This document shows positions 25,721-34,621 of a stretch of DNA of 64,000 bases, piece after piece (within the stretch, counting starts at the first letter, position 1; each line of letters starts with the position of its first letter). This DNA comes from CAG-238 sp934277695 (GTDB taxonomy: Bacteria; Bacillota; Clostridia; Peptostreptococcales; Anaerovoracaceae). The position numbers and the translations under genes were made by a program. The notes beneath the pieces are model-generated. The model saw only the letters and a list, made by a program, of their open reading frames with translations, searched no databases and had not been told where the DNA came from. The stretch lies in contig CAKQVG010000001.1 of assembly GCA_934277695.1 (NCBI GenBank), positions 620,001 to 684,000 of the forward strand, given 5' to 3'.

Positions 25721-26775
25721 GTGAAAGAAATAAAATAAGACTTGGAATCATATTCGGAGGAAAATCCGGCGAGCATGAGGTTTCTCTGATGTCGGCGGCG
25801 TCCGTAATCCGCGCCGTTAATAAGGAAAAATACGATCTTGTATACCTTGGAATAACCAAAGCCGGAGAGTGGAAAATTTTCAAAGGAAGTGAAGAGGCGA
25901 TTGAGGATGGAAGCTGGATAAACGAGGCACAGCCGTTTAATCCGGGAGACCTGAAGAGTGTCATTGACTTTGCACTGCCGATTATGCACGGACCGTACTG
26001 TGAAGACGGCAGAATACAGGGATTTTTTGAAATGATGGATATTCCTTATGGTGGCTGCGGAGTGCTCGCTTCGGCCGTCGCAATGGATAAATTGCTCGCA
26101 AGAGATGTTTTTATAAGAAACGGACTGCCGGTCTGCAGACATGTCGGTGTTTCGAGAAGTGACTACGACGATGATTCAGAAGCGGTTGCAAAGCAGATAG
26201 AAGAAACACTCGGATATCCGGCTTTTGTGAAACCGGCAAACATGGGCTCCAGCGTGGGAATAAGCAAGGCACATGACAGGGCATCTTTGATGGAAGCACT
26301 TGCTCTCGCATTCAAATTTGACAAGAGAATCATAGTGGAGGAATACATAAACTGTCGTGAACTTGAAACCGGGATTTTGGGAAATGAGAGACCGGAGGCT
26401 GCTGTGGTCGGTGAAATTCTGCCTTCGGCCGAGTTTTACGATTATACCGCAAAGTATTTGGACGGAGGAGCCTCCAAGCTTTGCATTCCGGCACAAATTC
26501 CGGAAGAAACAAGCCGCCTGATAAAAGAATACGCATGCAAGGCTTATGCGGCGATTGACGGAGAAGGCTTTGCGAGAGTGGATTTTTTCATCGACAAAGA
26601 TACAGGGAAGGTATACTTAAACGAGATAAACACAATTCCGGGCTTTACGAAATTCAGCATGTTTCCGCTTTTGTGGGAGGAAGCCGGTGTGAAATACCCG
26701 GATACAATCGAAAGGATTATTGAATTGGGCTATGAAAGACATAACGCTAAAAATAATAGGTCGACAATTATTTAA
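25717..26775 (+). CDS. ddl: D-alanine--D-alanine ligase
   Basis: This 352-residue ATP-grasp enzyme joins two D-alanines for peptidoglycan. It has the N-terminal IIFGGKSGEHEVSLMSA, the LPIMHGPYCEDGRIQGFFEM block, the ATP-binding KPANMGSSVGISKA, and the metal-binding YLNEINTIPGFTKFSMFP. It is translationally coupled to hslO by a 4-base overlap. The last 44 bases overlap the DUF1934 gene. Vancomycin susceptibility type was not judged. Confidence 0.94.
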   Translation: MSERNKIRLGIIFGGKSGEHEVSLMSAASVIRAVNKEKYDLVYLGITKAGEWKIFKGSEEAIEDGSWINEAQPFNPGDLKSVIDFALPIMHGPYCEDGRIQGFFEMMDIPYGGCGVLASAVAMDKLLARDVFIRNGLPVCRHVGVSRSDYDDDSEAVAKQIEETLGYPAFVKPANMGSSVGISKAHDRASLMEALALAFKFDKRIIVEEYINCRELETGILGNERPEAAVVGEILPSAEFYDYTAKYLDGGASKLCIPAQIPEETSRLIKEYACKAYAAIDGEGFARVDFFIDKDTGKVYLNEINTIPGFTKFSMFPLLWEEAGVKYPDTIERIIELGYERHNAKNNRSTII

Positions 26776-27154
26776 GGACAGAGAAGAGGAACAGATGGAG
26801 TTTGTGACAGATGGGAGACTGTATTTTCGTAACGGGGCTGCATATGTGGTTTACGAGGAAAGCGGTGTTTCCGGAATGCCGAGCGGCAAGACCGTGCTCA
26901 AAGTGAAGGACGACACCGTAAGGATGAGAAGAGCCGGCGGTGAAGTTAACGCGGAACTGTATTTTGAAAGAGGCAAGCGTTTCAGCAGCACCTACGATAC
27001 GCCTTATGGTTCAATGGGTGTGGAAGTTCTTACCAATTTGGTTGAAAACGGGCTTGACACGGAAACAGGCAGCGGCAAAATCAGCATAAACTACGATGTG
27101 AGCCTCGAAGGACTGGCTGAAGGCAAAAACCAATTAACAATAGATATTTTATAG
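26732..27154 (+). CDS. DUF1934 (YwiB-like) beta-barrel protein
   Basis: This 140-residue protein has the alternating beta pattern of DUF1934, a small calycin-like barrel: LYFRNGAAYVVYEES, TVLKVKDDTVRMRRAG and ISINYDVSLEGLAEGKNQLT. The role is unknown; relatives often lie near cell wall or arginyl-tRNA synthetase genes. The start at ATG 26732 overlaps the ddl end by 44 bases. A longer frame to 26720 adds four residues without a binding site. Confidence 0.75.
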   Translation: MKDITLKIIGRQLFKDREEEQMEFVTDGRLYFRNGAAYVVYEESGVSGMPSGKTVLKVKDDTVRMRRAGGEVNAELYFERGKRFSSTYDTPYGSMGVEVLTNLVENGLDTETGSGKISINYDVSLEGLAEGKNQLTIDIL

Positions 27155-27178
27155 ACGAAGAAAGAAGAGGTGACAGAA

Positions 27179-28690
27179 ATGAACAAAGTGGGTTTTGATG
27201 CGGAAAAATATATAGAGGAGCAATCCAAGTATATTTTGGAGAGAATAAACGCAGGCAACAGCGAAAGGCTGTACCTGGAGTTCGGAGGAAAGCTCGTCCA
27301 TGACAAGCATGCAATGCGCGTGCTTCCGGGATTTGATGAGAATGCTAAGATTAAGCTTCTGGAAAAAATGCAGGATCAGGCGGAAATCATTATCTGCATT
27401 TACTCCGGCGATATCATCAACAGCAAGACCAGACAAGACTTCGGAATTACATATGATTTGGAAGTTTTGAGACTGATTGACATATTCAGAAAGCATAATC
27501 TTAAGATTAACAGCGTTGTCGTAACGAGGTACGAAGACGCGCCGGCTGTCAATATGTTTATCAACAAGTTAGAAAGAAGAGACATCAAAACCTATAAACA
27601 TTTCTTCACAAAAGGATACCCGACCGATGTGGAAACAATCGTAAGCGAAGAGGGTTACGGAGCAAATCCGTATATCGAAGTCACCAAGCCTCTCGTAGTT
27701 GTAACCGGGCCGGGAGGCGGAAGCGGCAAGCTCGCGACCTGCCTTTCACAGCTTTACCACGAATACAAACGCGGCACGAAGGTTCGCTATGCGAAGTTTG
27801 AAACATTCCCGATCTGGAACATTCCGCTCAAGCATCCGGTAAACATTGCGTACGAGGCAGCAACGGCGGACCTCAAAGATGTCAACATGATTGACTCCTA
27901 TCACCTCGAGGCATACGGAGAAATGGCGGTAAACTATAACCGTGACCTCGAAGTATTCCCGGTTGTAAAAAGAATCATAGAGAAGATTACAGGGGAGTCA
28001 GAGTATCAGTCACCTACGGATATGGGAGTAAACCGCGTCGGATTTTGTATCACGGATGACGATGTGGTAAAAGAAGCCTCCGTTCAGGAAATAATACGAA
28101 GATTTATGATCGCAAAGTGCGATTATAAGAAAGGTAAAATCACAGAGGAAGCACTTGAACGCTCAGAACTTCTGATGAAAGAAGTCGGAGCCTCTGAAGA
28201 GGACAGAAAGGTTGTAATCCCGGCAAGGGAATACGCCGAGGCAAAACGAAATCTTGACAAGAAGTACCTTAATGTGGTTGTTATGGCAATCGAAATGCCG
28301 GACGGAAGCATAGTTACGGGAAGAAGCAGCCGCAGAATGGTGGCTGCGGGGGCGGCCCTGCTGAACGCAGTTAAAAAAATTGCCGGAATCCCGGATGACT
28401 TGTATGTAATTGCACCGAATGTATTTAACAGTATTCAGCAGCTCAAGGGTGAAATTCTTCATCACGACAGGACAAGCCTCAATGTCGAAGAAATTCTTAC
28501 GGCATTGTCCATTTCAGCGGAAACAAACTCCTGCGCAGATAAAGCGGTTAAGATGCTCGAAAAGCTCAACGGATGCAGGGCACACTGCACGGCAATCCTC
28601 AGCGAAAGAGACGAACAGACTCTCAGGAATATGGGTGTTGATGTGACTTGCGACCCGGAATATCTGACGACAAATTTATATTTTGCTTAA
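27179..28690 (+). CDS. DUF1846 domain protein
   Basis: This 503-residue protein is a full-length DUF1846 member, with GFDAEKYIEEQSKYILERI at the start. A nucleotide-binding-like GPGGGSGKLATCLSQLYHEY lies in the middle. The family is common in Firmicutes; structures show a large two-domain fold, but no reaction is firmly known to me. GAGGTGA is five bases before the ATG at 27179; a GTG at 27170 is less likely. The strong terminator right after the stop marks the operon end. Confidence 0.85.
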   Translation: MNKVGFDAEKYIEEQSKYILERINAGNSERLYLEFGGKLVHDKHAMRVLPGFDENAKIKLLEKMQDQAEIIICIYSGDIINSKTRQDFGITYDLEVLRLIDIFRKHNLKINSVVVTRYEDAPAVNMFINKLERRDIKTYKHFFTKGYPTDVETIVSEEGYGANPYIEVTKPLVVVTGPGGGSGKLATCLSQLYHEYKRGTKVRYAKFETFPIWNIPLKHPVNIAYEAATADLKDVNMIDSYHLEAYGEMAVNYNRDLEVFPVVKRIIEKITGESEYQSPTDMGVNRVGFCITDDDVVKEASVQEIIRRFMIAKCDYKKGKITEEALERSELLMKEVGASEEDRKVVIPAREYAEAKRNLDKKYLNVVVMAIEMPDGSIVTGRSSRRMVAAGAALLNAVKKIAGIPDDLYVIAPNVFNSIQQLKGEILHHDRTSLNVEEILTALSISAETNSCADKAVKMLEKLNGCRAHCTAILSERDEQTLRNMGVDVTCDPEYLTTNLYFA

Positions 28691-28697
28691 GAATGCA

Positions 28698-28738
28698 AAA
28701 CGCCGCCAAACAGGGAATTATTTTGTTTGGCGGCGTTT
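28698..28738. terminator. bidirectional intrinsic terminator
   Basis: AAACGCCGCCAAAC and GTTTGGCGGCGTTT form a 14-bp perfect stem around a 13-base loop. It overlaps the last 21 bases of the converging XRE regulator gene, so it serves both genes. Confidence 0.88.
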
Positions 28739-29125
28739 CTCAAGTTCTTTTTGGTTTTGCTCTTTAATCTTGTCCCATTCGAGAAGTTTCTGAGAGTATT
28801 CAACAAGTCTGCCCTTGTTGAAAGGGGACAGCCGCCTGAAATTATCAATCAGCAGCTGACTGTTGTCTCCGTCGATTTGGGAATAGGTCATCTCACTCAA
28901 AAATTTGCTTAAATCAGGCTCGAAAAGCAAATCAATGCTAATCTTGTAAAATTTAGCGATAGCATACAGAGTATGTGCGTCGGGGGTGCGATTTCCCAGC
29001 TCATATTGTGCGTAAGATGAACGTGTAAGACCGATGTATTCGGCCATTTCGTTTTGGTTTACATCCTTGCTCGCCCTGAGAATTTTTAAGTTTTGCCCGA
29101 GGCGCTGCTGAGTAGAGAGTCCCAT
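28718..29125 (-). CDS. XRE family transcriptional regulator
   Basis: This 135-residue protein has an N-terminal Cro/CI helix-turn-helix: RLGQNLKILRASKDVNQNEM, then IGLTRSSYAQYELGNRTPD and LYAIAKFYKISIDLLF. The C-terminal part is helical and charged (FNKGRLVEYSQKLLEWDKIK) and may be for oligomerisation. AGGAGG is nine bases before the ATG at 29125; the longer frame to 29170 has no site. Targets are unknown. It is divergent from hbd, and the 301-base gap between them holds the hbd promoter. Confidence 0.8.
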   Translation of the reverse strand: MGLSTQQRLGQNLKILRASKDVNQNEMAEYIGLTRSSYAQYELGNRTPDAHTLYAIAKFYKISIDLLFEPDLSKFLSEMTYSQIDGDNSQLLIDNFRRLSPFNKGRLVEYSQKLLEWDKIKEQNQKELEKRRQTK

Positions 29126-29339
29126 TTCAAAGTTCCTCCTTTTATCGAATACAATCTTTTCTAAACACACTTCATTTTCGTTCTCTACTAGTATAACTTC
29201 CTGACAATTTTAATTCTGACACAAAAACGAAAAAAGAACAGTCCTAAAGCAATTTTTAAGCAAATTTTTAGCGTCCGTGTAAAGCACGAACAAAAAAACA
29301 TAATAATTATCCGAAAAGGGTTTTCTTTTTGTTTTTTTG

Positions 29340-29348
29340 TGGTATAAT
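29340..29348 (+). promoter_or_regulatory. extended -10 promoter of hbd
   Basis: TGGTATAAT has an extended -10 TGn and a perfect TATAAT (29343-29348). The -35 region is only T-rich. It stands about 80 bases before the ATG. Confidence 0.6.
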
Positions 29349-29361
29349 TATGACATGGTTA

Positions 29362-29379
29362 AAGTTAATTTTTTAACAA
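29362..29379. promoter_or_regulatory. candidate Rex operator before hbd
   Basis: AAGTTAATTTTTTAACAA matches 12 of 14 fixed positions of the Clostridial Rex consensus TTGTTAA-N4-TTAACAA; the right half is perfect. It is centred about 25 bases downstream of the -10 box, near the start of the transcript. The call is inference. Confidence 0.5.
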
Positions 29380-29426
29380 AACATAAAATGAATTCAGATT
29401 CAAATATCACAAGGAGGCATTTTTAA

Positions 29427-30275
29427 ATGAAAAAGATTGGTGTATTAGGTACAGGTACTATGGGTGCGGGAATCATTCAGGTTTTGGCACAGAACGGCTA
29501 TGAAGTAGTAATGAGGGCAAGAAGAGAAACTTCCGTAGAAAAGGGTCTTGCAACCGTTAAGAAGAACTTAGACAAGATGGTTGCTAAGGAAAGAATGACT
29601 GCTGACGAAGCTGCAGAAGTTTTCGGAAGAATCCACGGCTCTACAGACATCAACATCATCGCTGACGCTGACCTCGTAATCGAAGCGGCAACAGAAGATA
29701 TGGAAGCAAAGAAAGCTCTGTTCGCAGAACTCGACAAGCTTTGCAAGCCTGAAACAATCATCGCTACAAACACATCTTCCCTGTCCATTACTGAAATCGC
29801 AGCAGCAACAGGAAGACCTGACAAGGTTATCGGAATGCACTTCTTTAACCCGGTTCCTGCAATGAAGCTCGTTGAAATTATCAAGGGACTGACTACATCC
29901 GAAGAAACGAAAGCAACAATCCTTGCTTTAACAGAAAAATTAGGAAAGACTCCTGTAGAAGTTGCAGAAGCTCCGGGATTCGTTGTAAACAGAATCTTAA
30001 TTCCTATGATCAACGAAGGCGTTGGAATCCTTGCTGACGGCGTTGCAGATGCTAAGGGTATCGATACAGCTATGAAGCTTGGCGCAAACCACCCGATGGG
30101 ACCTCTGGAATTAGGCGACCTTATCGGACTTGATGTATGCCTTGCTATCATGGATGTACTTTATCACGAATACGGTGATCCGAAGTACAGAGCACATGTT
30201 TTACTTAGAAAGATGGTAAGAGCAGGCAAGCTCGGAAGAAAGACAGGCGTAGGCTTCTACGACTACAGCAAATAA
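29427..30275 (+). CDS. hbd: 3-hydroxybutyryl-CoA dehydrogenase
   Basis: This 282-residue enzyme reduces acetoacetyl-CoA to 3-hydroxybutyryl-CoA in butyrate formation. It has the Rossmann motif GTGTMGAG at residues 8-15, NTSSLSITEIAA, the catalytic-histidine block GMHFFNPVPAMKLVEII, and PGFVVNRILIPMINE. AAGGAGG precedes the ATG. Codon choice is notably biased, consistent with high expression. No other butyrate genes (thl, crt, bcd) are adjacent, so it stands as a single-gene unit under a candidate Rex site. Confidence 0.94.
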   Translation: MKKIGVLGTGTMGAGIIQVLAQNGYEVVMRARRETSVEKGLATVKKNLDKMVAKERMTADEAAEVFGRIHGSTDINIIADADLVIEAATEDMEAKKALFAELDKLCKPETIIATNTSSLSITEIAAATGRPDKVIGMHFFNPVPAMKLVEIIKGLTTSEETKATILALTEKLGKTPVEVAEAPGFVVNRILIPMINEGVGILADGVADAKGIDTAMKLGANHPMGPLELGDLIGLDVCLAIMDVLYHEYGDPKYRAHVLLRKMVRAGKLGRKTGVGFYDYSK

Positions 30276-30284
30276 AAAATGATT

Positions 30285-30314
30285 TTTTCAGAGGACTTCG
30301 GTCCTCTGTTTTTT
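30285..30314 (+). terminator. intrinsic terminator of hbd
   Basis: CAGAGGAC-TTCG-GTCCTCTG (30289-30308) is a UUCG tetraloop hairpin followed by T6. Confidence 0.9.
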
Positions 30315-30318
30315 ATGA

Positions 30319-30348
30319 GAAAAAGCTCCCGGCGGTGGGAGCTTTTTC
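30319..30348 (-). terminator. intrinsic terminator of the DDAH-type gene
   Basis: GAAAAAGCTCCC and GGGAGCTTTTTC form a 12-bp stem with a 6-base loop, symmetric enough to work on either strand. It lies 13 bases after the minus-strand gene's stop. Confidence 0.8.
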
Positions 30349-30360
30349 GGTAAATAAAGA

Positions 30361-31134
30361 TTAAAATCTCAATGATAAGCAGGTAAGGCTTCCGTCAATC
30401 AAACGGAATTCGTTGGTATCCATGAGGATTACAGGGTAGCCGAGGTCTTCGATGATTTTCTGTGTTTTCGGATAGCCTGCAGGTACGAGAACCGTACCGT
30501 TGATATTCAGGCTGTTGACTGCATAAAGCTCGTCCGCATCAACCACGAAACGGTTAAAGCCTTTAAATGCTTCTTCTTTGTTCATCGTTTCCGTAACAAG
30601 CATATTGTTGTTTTCCAGATAGATAGCGAAATCCTTGAGGTGAAGTCCCTCTGTTACAGGTACTGTGGATGATGTGTAACCGAACTTTGTTACGATGTCA
30701 TTGAACTGCTTTGCGCCTTCTGCGTTGGTTCTGTCTGAAAGCCCTACATAGAAATGATCGCCGACTCTCATAACATCGCCGCCCTCTAAAGTGCCCGGTG
30801 CTTCGATATGGAAAATCTGTTCTTCGTCATAGAATTTCCGAATGGTCTTGATGATTTCAAACTTTTCGGCATTTCTGGAGTCCGTTGCAGGGTTTGTGAT
30901 GATTGCACAGCGTTCCATGACAACCGCAGGGTCTTCAACGAAGCAGGAATCCGGGAATCTTTCATCAGCCTCAAGGTCGGTCACTTCAAGTCCGAGGCTT
31001 CTGAGCGTTTCCACATATTTATCGTGCTGCTTGACAGCTTTCTCATAGTCAGGCGTGCCCTCACCGAACTGCGCGGTTGAAATACCGTTGATGAGTGCCT
31101 TGCAAGGCTTCTTCGTAATTGCTTTTGTAAACAT
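30361..31134 (-). CDS. dimethylarginine dimethylaminohydrolase-type amidinohydrolase
   Basis: This 257-residue protein belongs to the guanidino-modifying superfamily, closest by motif to DDAH. The expected catalytic residues are in place: E117 in GTLEGGDVM, H165 in EGLHLKDFA and C252 in GSLTCLSLRF at the C-terminus. DDAH hydrolyses methylated arginines to citrulline; the true substrate could also be another guanidino compound. Length is normal. GGAGGGATATATCCA precedes the ATG. It is divergent from a LysR gene, which probably regulates it. Confidence 0.8.
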   Translation of the reverse strand: MFTKAITKKPCKALINGISTAQFGEGTPDYEKAVKQHDKYVETLRSLGLEVTDLEADERFPDSCFVEDPAVVMERCAIITNPATDSRNAEKFEIIKTIRKFYDEEQIFHIEAPGTLEGGDVMRVGDHFYVGLSDRTNAEGAKQFNDIVTKFGYTSSTVPVTEGLHLKDFAIYLENNNMLVTETMNKEEAFKGFNRFVVDADELYAVNSLNINGTVLVPAGYPKTQKIIEDLGYPVILMDTNEFRLIDGSLTCLSLRF

Positions 31135-31165
31135 TGGATATATCCCTCCTCGAAAAGATTTTTGT

Positions 31166-31193
31166 TTGACTTTTTATGTCCATAGCATATAAT
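31166..31193 (+). promoter_or_regulatory. divergent promoters between the DDAH-type gene and lysR
   Basis: On the plus strand TTGACT (31166-31171), 16 bases and TATAAT (31188-31193) serve lysR. On the minus strand TTTACA, 17 bases and TATGCT overlap the same stretch and would serve the hydrolase gene. The overlap suits LysR autoregulation. Confidence 0.5.
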
Positions 31194-31265
31194 AAAATTA
31201 AAGATTTGTAAAACGCAAGTTTTTCATGTTTTCAATGACAAATACGCATATATGGAGGCTGTGAA

Positions 31266-32159
31266 ATGAATTTCGGACAATATGAGGCATTTGTAAAGGC
31301 TGTCGAAGCGGGCACAATGACGCAGGCAGCGGAAGAACTGGGGTACAGCCAGTCCGGACTTACGCGGGCGCTGAGCTCTCTGGAAGAAGAATGGGGTGTG
31401 CGTCTTCTCATGAGAGGGCGTAATGGCGTGCAGCTTACCCCGGAGGGGGAAAGGCTGCTTCCGGATATCCGGACGGTGCTTCACGACCAAAGAAGATTGG
31501 CAGAGCACATAGACGAAATCAACGGATTGCGGGACGGGCTCATTCGGGTCGGGACCTTCAACAGCGTTTCGGCACAGTGGCTTCCGGGAATTATTAAGGA
31601 ATTTCACGACAAACACCCGGGAATCCGTTTTGAACTTCTGCACGGAACGGACGCACAGATTGTCAGCTGGATTTCCGACGGGCGTGTCGATGTGGGCTTC
31701 GTTGCGTATCCGACGAAGCCGGAACTTGAGGCGGATTTTTTGTACCGGGATCCGATTGTAAGTATTTTTGCAGAGGACGATCCGCTCGCGTCGCTTCCGA
31801 AGTTTCCAATCACCATGCTGCCGGAACTGCCGTATATTGCGCTCAATGAGGGCGTCGAGGACGAAATTACCGCAATTTTGAATCAAAACAGAATTGAGCC
31901 CGACGCACGATTCATGGAAAGCGACGACCATGCCGTGATTGCCATGGTTGAGCAGGGGCTTGGGACGAGCCTCATGTCCATGATGATGCTCGAGGGATTT
32001 TCACGAAAGATAAAAGCGGTGCCGCTTGAACCACCGGGATATCGAGATTTAGGAATTGCATGCCGCAGCCGGCAGCTTCTGTCAAGTGCCGCAGAAGCGT
32101 TCTACGAGTGTGCGTGCAAGTGGGTTTCCGGCTACAAAAAACTTGCTTTTTTCTTGTGA
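31266..32159 (+). CDS. LysR family transcriptional regulator
   Basis: This 297-residue protein has the LysR N-terminal helix-turn-helix (TMTQAAEELGYSQSGLTRAL) and a substrate-binding-like domain with IRVGTFNSVSAQWLPGIIKE. GGAGG stands eight bases before the ATG. Its gene is divergent from the DDAH-type hydrolase, with overlapping promoters, the classic layout for a LysR protein and its target. The effector could be an arginine-like compound (inference from the neighbour). Confidence 0.88.
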   Translation: MNFGQYEAFVKAVEAGTMTQAAEELGYSQSGLTRALSSLEEEWGVRLLMRGRNGVQLTPEGERLLPDIRTVLHDQRRLAEHIDEINGLRDGLIRVGTFNSVSAQWLPGIIKEFHDKHPGIRFELLHGTDAQIVSWISDGRVDVGFVAYPTKPELEADFLYRDPIVSIFAEDDPLASLPKFPITMLPELPYIALNEGVEDEITAILNQNRIEPDARFMESDDHAVIAMVEQGLGTSLMSMMMLEGFSRKIKAVPLEPPGYRDLGIACRSRQLLSSAAEAFYECACKWVSGYKKLAFFL

Positions 32160-32275
32160 AAAGTATAAAATGAATTGATATGTTATTCTATTTTGTAAGA
32201 ATTCTATTTTGTTTAGCATTTCTTTAAATTCTATGAAAGGGGCAGCGAAATTCAGTGCTGCAAAGGGTGATATCC

Positions 32276-33565
32276 ATGCCAAGAAAAAAAGTAACGGAAG
32301 AAATTTCTGAAGAAAAGATAAAAGCGGAATCTGCGGAGGAGCAGGCAGAAGCCATAGCGGAAATAGTGCGTCCGGAAGAGATTGAGGCGTCTGAGAGCGT
32401 GGCGGAAGAACAGGCGGAGCGTAAGGAGCCGCCGAAGGAAGAACGCCCTGAAGTTGAAGGCATTCTGGAAATTCAGGAAGAAAATAATTTTGGGTTTCTT
32501 AGATTTTCCAATTTTCTTACAAGTGAAAAGGACATTTATGTGTCACCGACACAGATTCGCAGATTTAACTTAAAAACGGGAGATAAGATAAGAGGAATTA
32601 CGCGGCTTCCGAAAGAGGGAGAAAGATTCGGAGCGTTGCTGTATGTATTGACCGTAAACGGGGATGAGCCGGGTGTGGCAATCCGCAGACCGGATTTTGA
32701 CGATTTGACGCCTGTTTTTCCTTATGAAAGACTTAGACTTGAGGACGGAAGCAGAGAGCTATCGACCAGACTCATTGATTTGATTGCCCCAATCGGCAAA
32801 GGTCAGAGGGGTTTGATTGTAGCGCCGCCGAAAGCAGGCAAAACCGTTCTTTTGAAGAAGGTAGCACACGCAATAGAAAAGAATTATCCGGAAATCGAAC
32901 TTATTGTGCTTTTGGTCGATGAAAGACCCGAAGAGGTTACGGATATGAAACGGTCGCTTACAAGGGGAGAAGTTATATACTCTACCTTCGACGAACTGCC
33001 TGCGCATCATGTAAAAGTTGCGGAAATGGTTCTTGCCAGAGCACAGCGCCTGGTTGAACACGGCAAAGATGTGGTAATATTATTGGATAGTATAACAAGA
33101 CTTGCCAGAGCCTATAATATGGTGGTTCCGGCATCCGGAAGAACGCTCAGTGGCGGACTTGACCCGGGAGCACTTCACAGACCGAAGAAGTTTTTCGGTG
33201 CTGCAAGAAAGATGGAAGAGGGCGGCTCGGTAACGATCCTTGCCACAGCACTTGTGGAGACGGGAAGCCGTATGGACGATGTAATCTTTGAAGAATTCAA
33301 GGGTACCGGCAACATGGAACTTCATCTCGACCGCAGACTCAGCGAAAAGCGTATCTTCCCTGCAATCAGCCTGAATAAATCCGGAACAAGAAGGGAAGAT
33401 CTGCTGATGGATCAGGATGAGCTCGAAGCTGTTTGGGCGATGAGAAGAGCGATGTCGAACCGCGATTCTCAGGATGTGGCGAGTGAGATTATCGATAATC
33501 TGGCACACACGAAGACAAACAAAGATTTTGTTCAGGTAATTAAGAAAGTATTGATTGACGACTAA
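32276..33565 (+). CDS. rho: transcription termination factor Rho
   Basis: This 429-residue protein has an acidic N-terminal extension of about 60 residues. The RNA-binding cold-shock-like domain follows (EGILEIQEENNFGFLRF, then DIYVSPTQIRRFNLKTGD). The ATPase domain has the P-loop APPKAGKT and VILLDSITRLARAYN. It forms a hexamer that releases transcripts. The ATG at 32276 follows GGGTGAT. The leader 32160-32275 has the twelve bases ATTCTATTTTGT twice, about 20 bases apart, without a clear hairpin. Confidence 0.94.
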   Translation: MPRKKVTEEISEEKIKAESAEEQAEAIAEIVRPEEIEASESVAEEQAERKEPPKEERPEVEGILEIQEENNFGFLRFSNFLTSEKDIYVSPTQIRRFNLKTGDKIRGITRLPKEGERFGALLYVLTVNGDEPGVAIRRPDFDDLTPVFPYERLRLEDGSRELSTRLIDLIAPIGKGQRGLIVAPPKAGKTVLLKKVAHAIEKNYPEIELIVLLVDERPEEVTDMKRSLTRGEVIYSTFDELPAHHVKVAEMVLARAQRLVEHGKDVVILLDSITRLARAYNMVVPASGRTLSGGLDPGALHRPKKFFGAARKMEEGGSVTILATALVETGSRMDDVIFEEFKGTGNMELHLDRRLSEKRIFPAISLNKSGTRREDLLMDQDELEAVWAMRRAMSNRDSQDVASEIIDNLAHTKTNKDFVQVIKKVLIDD

Positions 33566-33586
33566 TCGAAGACAGAGGGAAATTGA

Positions 33587-34621
33587 ATGGATTTAAAAAA
33601 AATATTTTTGAAAGATGCCTGCCCCACATCCATAGGCGGTCAGGCAATAATGGAAGGGATTATGATGCGCGGGCCGAAGAGAACCGCCATCGCAATCAGA
33701 CTGCCGGATGGCAGAATCCATATGAAGACGCAGCCGACTCCTCAGGGAAACAAGTGGGGCAGGATTCCGCTTATCCGAGGGGTTGTGAATTTTGTGGCGT
33801 CTTTGGTTTACGGTACGAAAGTGCTTATGTACTCCGCAGAGATACTGGAAAAGTATTATCCGGAAGACTATCAGAAAGATAAATTTGATATTTGGGTTGA
33901 AGAACATCTCGGCAAGGAGAAGGCTTGGAACTTCTTGATGGTTCTTTCCGTAATCCTTGCGCTCATAATGTCAATCGGCATATTCATGCTTTTGCCGACG
34001 GCAGTTGTGGGGTGGTGTGCGGCCCTGACCGATAACATTCTGATTTTGAACTTGATTGAGGGTGTTGTAAGAATCCTGATTTTTGTGCTGTATATTCTTC
34101 TAATTTCAAGAATGAAGGATATCAAGACCGTATTTCAATATCACGGTGCGGAGCACAAGACGATTCACTGCTTTGAAAACGGACTTGAACTCACTCCGGA
34201 AAATGCACAGACATTTTATACGCTGCACCCGAGATGCGGAACGAGCTTCCTCATGTTCGTAATGGTGGTAGCGATACTGGTGCATGTTTTCATGGGCTGG
34301 CCGAATGTATGGCTGAGAATGCTCACCCGTATTTTGGTGCTCCCTGTGATTGCCGGAATTTCATATGAACTTTTGAAATGGGCGGGAAGAAGCAATAATA
34401 TCGTTGTTGAAATTTTGAGCATGCCGGGACTTTATCTGCAGAAACTTACCACTGCAGAACCGGACTTGAAACAGCTTGAGGTTGCAATTGCATCGGTGAA
34501 GGCGGTTCTCAACGACGGTGATGATGTGCCATATTTTGAAGGAATCTGCGATCTCGAAGGAAGGCTTGTGGAGGCGGACATTCCGGAAACACAGGAGGAC
34601 CCTGCGGAGGAAGAAAAATGA
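33587..34621 (+). CDS. DUF1385 membrane protein (YqhQ-like)
   Basis: This 344-residue protein has the family signature SIGGQAIMEGIMMRGPKRTA near the N-terminus, several membrane helices between about 110 and 265, and a conserved YHGAEHKTIHCFE block. Its function is unknown; the gene commonly sits between rpmE/rho and prmC/prfA in Clostridia, as here. It ends with a 4-base overlap with prmC (ATGA), so it is coupled to translation-factor genes. Confidence 0.88.
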   Translation: MDLKKIFLKDACPTSIGGQAIMEGIMMRGPKRTAIAIRLPDGRIHMKTQPTPQGNKWGRIPLIRGVVNFVASLVYGTKVLMYSAEILEKYYPEDYQKDKFDIWVEEHLGKEKAWNFLMVLSVILALIMSIGIFMLLPTAVVGWCAALTDNILILNLIEGVVRILIFVLYILLISRMKDIKTVFQYHGAEHKTIHCFENGLELTPENAQTFYTLHPRCGTSFLMFVMVVAILVHVFMGWPNVWLRMLTRILVLPVIAGISYELLKWAGRSNNIVVEILSMPGLYLQKLTTAEPDLKQLEVAIASVKAVLNDGDDVPYFEGICDLEGRLVEADIPETQEDPAEEEK

